This document shows, one piece after another, positions 61,019 through 64,000 of a stretch of 64,000 nucleotides of DNA. The position numbers and the translations under genes were made by a program. The stretch is taken from contig NZ_JACHXI010000009.1 of assembly GCF_014191985.1 (NCBI RefSeq), positions 62,001-126,000 on the forward strand, in the 5' to 3' direction. Within the stretch, counting starts at the first letter, position 1; each line of letters begins with the position of its first letter. Origin of the DNA: Azomonas macrocytogenes. Lineage in GTDB: Bacteria > Pseudomonadota > Gammaproteobacteria > Pseudomonadales > Pseudomonadaceae. The notes under the pieces are model-generated. The model had not been told where the DNA came from and searched no databases. It saw only the letters and a program-made list of their open reading frames with translations.

Positions 61019-61336
61019 ATGGGCTGGGCCAATATGCGCGACCGTATGCTTGACCGCGTCGTCGATACGTTCGCCGATGGCAGTGCCCAGTACATAGCCA
61101 ACCAGTCAGGCCCTATCTCTCTGCCCTTCAAGGTCATCCTGGAGCGCAACTTGGAGCGGACAGGGCCGGACGGAGTATTTCTCACAGACTCGGTCGGCAT
61201 CACCTGGCGCAAGCCGGATCTGCTGACCGTCGAGCGTGGCGGAGTACTTATTATCGGAGCTGAGCGGTTCATCGTCGAAGAGGTCATTTCCGACGATGGT
61301 TACATGATGACCGCTGCCTGCATGGTGCAACCATGA
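61019..61336 (+). CDS. Head-tail joining protein
   Basis: The protein has 105 aa; beta-rich (FKVILERNLERTGPDGVFLT, GVLIIGAERFIVEEVISDDG). Position after DUF2190 and before the tail terminator, and size, fit the lambda FII-like head-tail connector. Overlaps the next gene. Confidence 0.72.
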   Translation: MGWANMRDRMLDRVVDTFADGSAQYIANQSGPISLPFKVILERNLERTGPDGVFLTDSVGITWRKPDLLTVERGGVLIIGAERFIVEEVISDDGYMMTAACMVQP

Positions 61337-61800
61337 CTGAAATCAACCTGCTGACCGCTGGCCGCAAAGCGCTGCTGGCCCGGCTGGAAACCATCACCCA
61401 GGATAACGGCTATCTGACCGATGCGGGCAGCAATGTCCGCTCGGGGTGGATGAACGAAGTTTTGAAGCGGGAAGACGTAGGTTTTCCGTTGGTCGTCGTG
61501 CAGTACGGCCGTGGCAAAGCGCCTGAGCAGTCCCCGGGCGTAATCAATCTGAATACCGCGTTCGATGTCGTGGGTGCCGTCGACGTCGGGTTGGATGAGT
61601 ACGAGGCCGCACTGGAAGACCTGATGCTGGATTTATTCCAAGCACTTATCCCGCCCTTTGGACGTCCGCTGAATTGGATGCCTAAAGGGATAGCCGGCGT
61701 GCTGATCGGAGCCAGCGAAATGTATCCCCCCGGCAATGGAGAACGCGCCGCGATTGTTCGAATACCCGTCACGGTAAAAGCCGTGATCCGGATGAAATAG
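61333..61800 (+). CDS. Tail terminator-like minor tail protein
   Basis: The protein has 155 aa. RKALLARLETITQDNGYLTD and DEYEAALEDLMLDLFQALIP fit the lambda U/Z-like tail-completion family. It lies directly before the tail tube genes. Confidence 0.72.
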   Translation: MTEINLLTAGRKALLARLETITQDNGYLTDAGSNVRSGWMNEVLKREDVGFPLVVVQYGRGKAPEQSPGVINLNTAFDVVGAVDVGLDEYEAALEDLMLDLFQALIPPFGRPLNWMPKGIAGVLIGASEMYPPGNGERAAIVRIPVTVKAVIRMK

Positions 61801-61802
61801 CC

Positions 61803-61829
61803 AAAGGCCTGCAACTGCAGGCCTTTTTT
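61803..61829 (+). terminator. Terminator within the structural operon
   Basis: AAAGGCCTGC-aact-GCAGGCCTTT with a further T run, just after the tail terminator gene. Confidence 0.85.
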
Positions 61830-61842
61830 ATGAGACCACAAA

Positions 61843-62046
61843 ATGCCTGAAGTCACCGTAACCCTGGCCAAATCGCATACCCATGCGGGGCGGGCCTACA
61901 AACCCGGCGATGACCTGACCTTACCATTGCACGATGCCCAATTCCTGCTCGCGAATAAGGTCATCAAGAAATTACCGACCGCCGACGGCTTGGGCGAAGC
62001 CGATACGCCTGAAGAATTCACGACCCCAGAACAGGAGATCCAGTAA
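61843..62046 (+). CDS. Small tail-region protein
   Basis: The protein has 67 aa: SHTHAGRAYKPGDDLTLPLH then DAQFLLANKVIKKLP, a short beta-alpha unit widespread before tail tube genes in siphophages (DUF7210-like). The stop overlaps the tail tube ATG. Role unknown. Confidence 0.7.
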   Translation: MPEVTVTLAKSHTHAGRAYKPGDDLTLPLHDAQFLLANKVIKKLPTADGLGEADTPEEFTTPEQEIQ

Positions 62047-62837
62047 TGGCTATTGCTCAACGTGAGACGTTTTCTTTCAGCCAGGGTAATGTGCTCGCGG
62101 CACTTATCGACGCCACTGGTATCACCGGCCCCTATTTTGAATTGTTCGATGTCTCAGTACTGACCGGCGCAATCGCCGAAGAACGTGTTCAGCATCGCGA
62201 ATCTTATTCAGGCAAACGCTCGCTGGCAGTAGATTTCGGCATTTCCCAGGACATGACCTGGAACGCTACCCTGCACAGCATCAACACCCGTAATCTGGCG
62301 CTATTCACCAATGGCACCTCAAGCGATGTTGAGGGCGGCACGGTTACCGGTGAAGTGTTGCCGACGGAGTTGGTGGCGGGCGACATCATCGCTCTGGATA
62401 ACCCCAACGTCAGCGGTTTGACCATCACTGATAGTGCGGGAACCCCAATTGCCCTGGCACCTGAAAACTACGAACTGAACGCAGTACACGGCAGTGTCAA
62501 GATCCTGTCCATCCCTACCAGCCCAGCACCAATCCAGCCATTCAAGGCCGCCTATTCGTTCACTGAATACAGCCAGACAGCATTTTTGAACGCAGGGCAA
62601 AAGCAGATGGCCTTGCGCTACGAAGGTATCAACCTGGCCGACAACAGCAATGGAGTCATTCTGGACTTGTACAGGGTCAGCGCGGGATTGCTCACCGAGT
62701 TGGCCCTCATCGCTGATGGTACTGACGTGCTCGGCATGCCTGTGACCTTCACCTCGCTGCTCGATACTCGCAAACCGGCATCGGGATCGCTGGGCCGATT
62801 TGGGCGCCTGATCCAGACGGGTACTGCGGCGATCTGA
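62046..62837 (+). CDS. Major tail tube protein
   Basis: The protein has 263 aa. FELFDVSVLTGAIAEERVQH, WNATLHSINTRNLALFTNGT and LSIPTSPAPIQPFKAAYSFT fit siphophage tail tube subunits. Its place before the tail assembly chaperone supports this. Confidence 0.85.
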   Translation: MAIAQRETFSFSQGNVLAALIDATGITGPYFELFDVSVLTGAIAEERVQHRESYSGKRSLAVDFGISQDMTWNATLHSINTRNLALFTNGTSSDVEGGTVTGEVLPTELVAGDIIALDNPNVSGLTITDSAGTPIALAPENYELNAVHGSVKILSIPTSPAPIQPFKAAYSFTEYSQTAFLNAGQKQMALRYEGINLADNSNGVILDLYRVSAGLLTELALIADGTDVLGMPVTFTSLLDTRKPASGSLGRFGRLIQTGTAAI

Positions 62838-62848
62838 GGGCAATGCTT

Positions 62849-62874
62849 AAAACCCGGACTGGTTCCGGGTTTTT
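62849..62874 (+). terminator. Terminator upstream of the tail-operon moron
   Basis: AAAACCCGG-actggtt-CCGGGTTTTTG directly after the tail tube gene. Confidence 0.85.
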
Positions 62875-62915
62875 GCTATGGGCACTTGGTAGCGTGGTAC
62901 TTTTGCGAGAAAGAT

Positions 62916-63296
62916 ATGCAGCCAGATGAGAAGAAGTGCCCTTATTGTGCAGAGCTTATTAAAGCTGAGGCTGTGCGGTGCAAGCATTGTCAAGTTGACT
63001 TCGCCGATAGAGCCAGAGTTAAAACTGGCTTTCCTGCTAGACGTGTAATTTATTTGCTTGCATTAGGTGCGCTGATTGTTAGCGGGATGGACCTTTCGAA
63101 TGCCATTCCCGGAACACCAAGGCATCAAGAGGGAATGATGCTTACATGGGTATTCATTGGATTGTTTGTAACGGGAATCCTTGTTCAGGTATCGCAACGT
63201 AAAGCGGGCGATACACGGAGCGATGCTCCGTTTTGGTGGACGAGCATCATCTTCACAGTAGTGATTCTTTTTGTAGCGTTAGGTTCGCAGAATTAA
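62916..63296 (+). CDS. Zinc-ribbon membrane protein, moron in the tail operon
   Basis: The protein has 126 aa from the ATG at 62916. A zinc ribbon (EKKCPYCAELIKAEAVRCKH, CPxC...CxxC) is followed by three hydrophobic segments (RVIYLLALGALIVSGMDL; MLTWVFIGLFVTGILVQV; WTSIIFTVVILFVALG). It interrupts the otherwise constant tail tube-chaperone order, has terminators on both sides and is less GC-rich: a classic moron. Probably made in the lysogen; function unknown. Confidence 0.8.
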   Translation: MQPDEKKCPYCAELIKAEAVRCKHCQVDFADRARVKTGFPARRVIYLLALGALIVSGMDLSNAIPGTPRHQEGMMLTWVFIGLFVTGILVQVSQRKAGDTRSDAPFWWTSIIFTVVILFVALGSQN

Positions 63297-63319
63297 TCTA
63301 GATAGATATGAATGTCATA

Positions 63320-63343
63320 GCCCGGCCTTAAGCCGGGTTTTTT
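63320..63343 (+). terminator. Terminator downstream of the moron
   Basis: CCCGGC-cttaa-GCCGGG followed by six T, 23 bp after the moron stop. Confidence 0.85.
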
Positions 63344-63364
63344 CGTTTTAGGCACGGAGAAATC

Positions 63365-63847
63365 ATGGAAAAAACTGCAAAGCAGCCTGACGTTGAGAGC
63401 GACCTCGATATCCTAAACCCCGACAAGCACCTGACCATCGCTGGTGAGAAGATTGTCATGCGCGAGTTGCGCTTTGGGCAGTTGATGGAATTTGGAGTCG
63501 AACTCAAGGCAGTTTCCGATGATTTTTCCGCCTTGGCAGATCAGGAACTGGAAGGGGATGCGGGTATTGATCGGCTCCTGGATATCCTGTTCGAGAATAA
63601 ATGGGCTGTAATGCCGCTGGTCTCGGCCTGCTGTGACAAGCCAGTAGAGTGGATTGATGGGCTGACCCAGCAAGAGGGGCAAGACCTGCTCATCATCTGG
63701 TGGTTGGCCAATAACAGTTTTTTCGTCAATCGCCGGGTCAGAAAGCAACTGGCTCAGAGGAGGCAGGGTGGGGAATCGTCTTTGCCACCCTCATCGCCAG
63801 AGGTCATCGATTCGGCGACCTCTTCGGCTACACCGTCCGCCAGCTAA
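63365..63847 (+). CDS. Tail assembly chaperone, G-like product
   Basis: The protein has 160 aa in the zero frame. LTIAGEKIVMRELRFGQLME and DRLLDILFENKWAVMPLVSA fit the siphophage tail assembly chaperone family. A slippery heptamer lies at 63718-63724; a -1 shift there opens a frame that runs to the window end (VRQLNLFYLEAERISDRQQA is in it), matching the G/GT arrangement of lambda. The tape measure gene is expected next. Confidence 0.85.
   Translation: MEKTAKQPDVESDLDILNPDKHLTIAGEKIVMRELRFGQLMEFGVELKAVSDDFSALADQELEGDAGIDRLLDILFENKWAVMPLVSACCDKPVEWIDGLTQQEGQDLLIIWWLANNSFFVNRRVRKQLAQRRQGGESSLPPSSPEVIDSATSSATPSAS
63718..63724 (+). other. Programmed -1 frameshift site (T TTT TTC)
   Basis: The heptamer T-TTT-TTC is in the correct register for the zero frame (..AG T TTT TTC G..). 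The -1 frame is closed by a TAA 10 bp upstream and open from the heptamer to the end of the window, giving a GT-like fusion of at least 90 further residues. Confidence 0.82.
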
Positions 63848-64000
63848 ATCTGTTTTACCTCGAAGCCGAGCGGATCTCTGATCGCCAGCAAGCCCGCGAT
63901 ATCTTGTCCAGTAATCTCGGATACAGCGGTGGAAAAGCCGCTACTGACGCCATTTCACGGCTGACCCGCTCGCCTTCCAAACCGTACTCGGGAAAATCCC

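Overview
The first 16.8 kb is chromosomal backbone of a gammaproteobacterium. The proteins (RecA, DnaE, LpxAB) and the gene order bepA-tusA-bcp-gcvR-dapA-bamC-purC look most like the Pseudomonadaceae/Pseudomonadales; the genus cannot be fixed from sequence alone. Layout: lpxA(partial)-lpxB-rnhB-dnaE, then recA-recX directly after dnaE (no accA between), an orphan AAA+ ATPase, a small periplasmic protein, bepA, a tusA-like gene, bcp, gcvR, dapA, bamC, purC and tRNA-Ser(CGA).

From about 16.83 kb to the right edge the window is one lambdoid siphovirus prophage beside the 3' end of that tRNA gene; its right end lies outside. From left to right: integrase (interrupted by an in-frame amber codon) and excisionase; an EVE/PUA-HNH nuclease; a minus-strand early operon (PP-loop PAPS-reductase-like protein, frameshifted RecF/SbcC-like ATPase, RecT, PD-(D/E)XK exonuclease, small proteins, tRNA-Gly, DUF1654); HicAB; a predicted pyrimidine-dimer glycosylase; a three-gene cargo operon; a CsrA homologue; a secreted EndA-type nuclease; the cI/cro switch; cII-like, DnaT-like, P-like, lambda phosphatase and rusA genes; a LuxR-type regulator and restriction-like cargo; an XRE-ImmA pair; a P22-like mnt/arc/ant locus; tRNA-fMet; holin; terminase (Nu1/A), gpW, portal, a protease-capsid fusion, head-tail genes, tail tube and a tail-assembly chaperone with a slippery site.

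The most unusual part is 22.6-28.5 kb, with a fifth copy at 47.37-47.75 kb. Five copies of a compact GC-rich element occur. Each has a sigma70-like promoter (TTGACG-like, exactly 17 bp, TA(T/C)(G/C)TT), one or two 5' hairpins, an intrinsic terminator with a run of seven T, and then a branched RNA that I identify as a C4 antisense RNA (the P1/P7 immI regulator of antirepressor synthesis). Two copies (A0, C) lead into intact antirepressor genes and one (D) into a truncated one. In these three the C4 loop and junction segments are complementary to the leader beside the antirepressor ribosome-binding site, and the complementary sequences differ from copy to copy. Two further copies (A1, B) are orphans that have lost their antirepressor. 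AT-rich cargo lies between the copies: a secreted protein, a predicted ADP-ribosyltransferase, a PD-(D/E)XK-like protein, a lipoprotein and a Panacea toxin-antitoxin pair. A duplicated, truncated 5' end of the ATPase gene beside the second antirepressor records how a module was inserted by recombination. I read the locus as an accreting array of antirepressor/antisense-RNA modules in which orphan C4 RNAs could act in trans against related superinfecting phages. The same prophage also has a P22-style mnt/arc/ant locus with a candidate Sar-like antisense RNA over the ant start.
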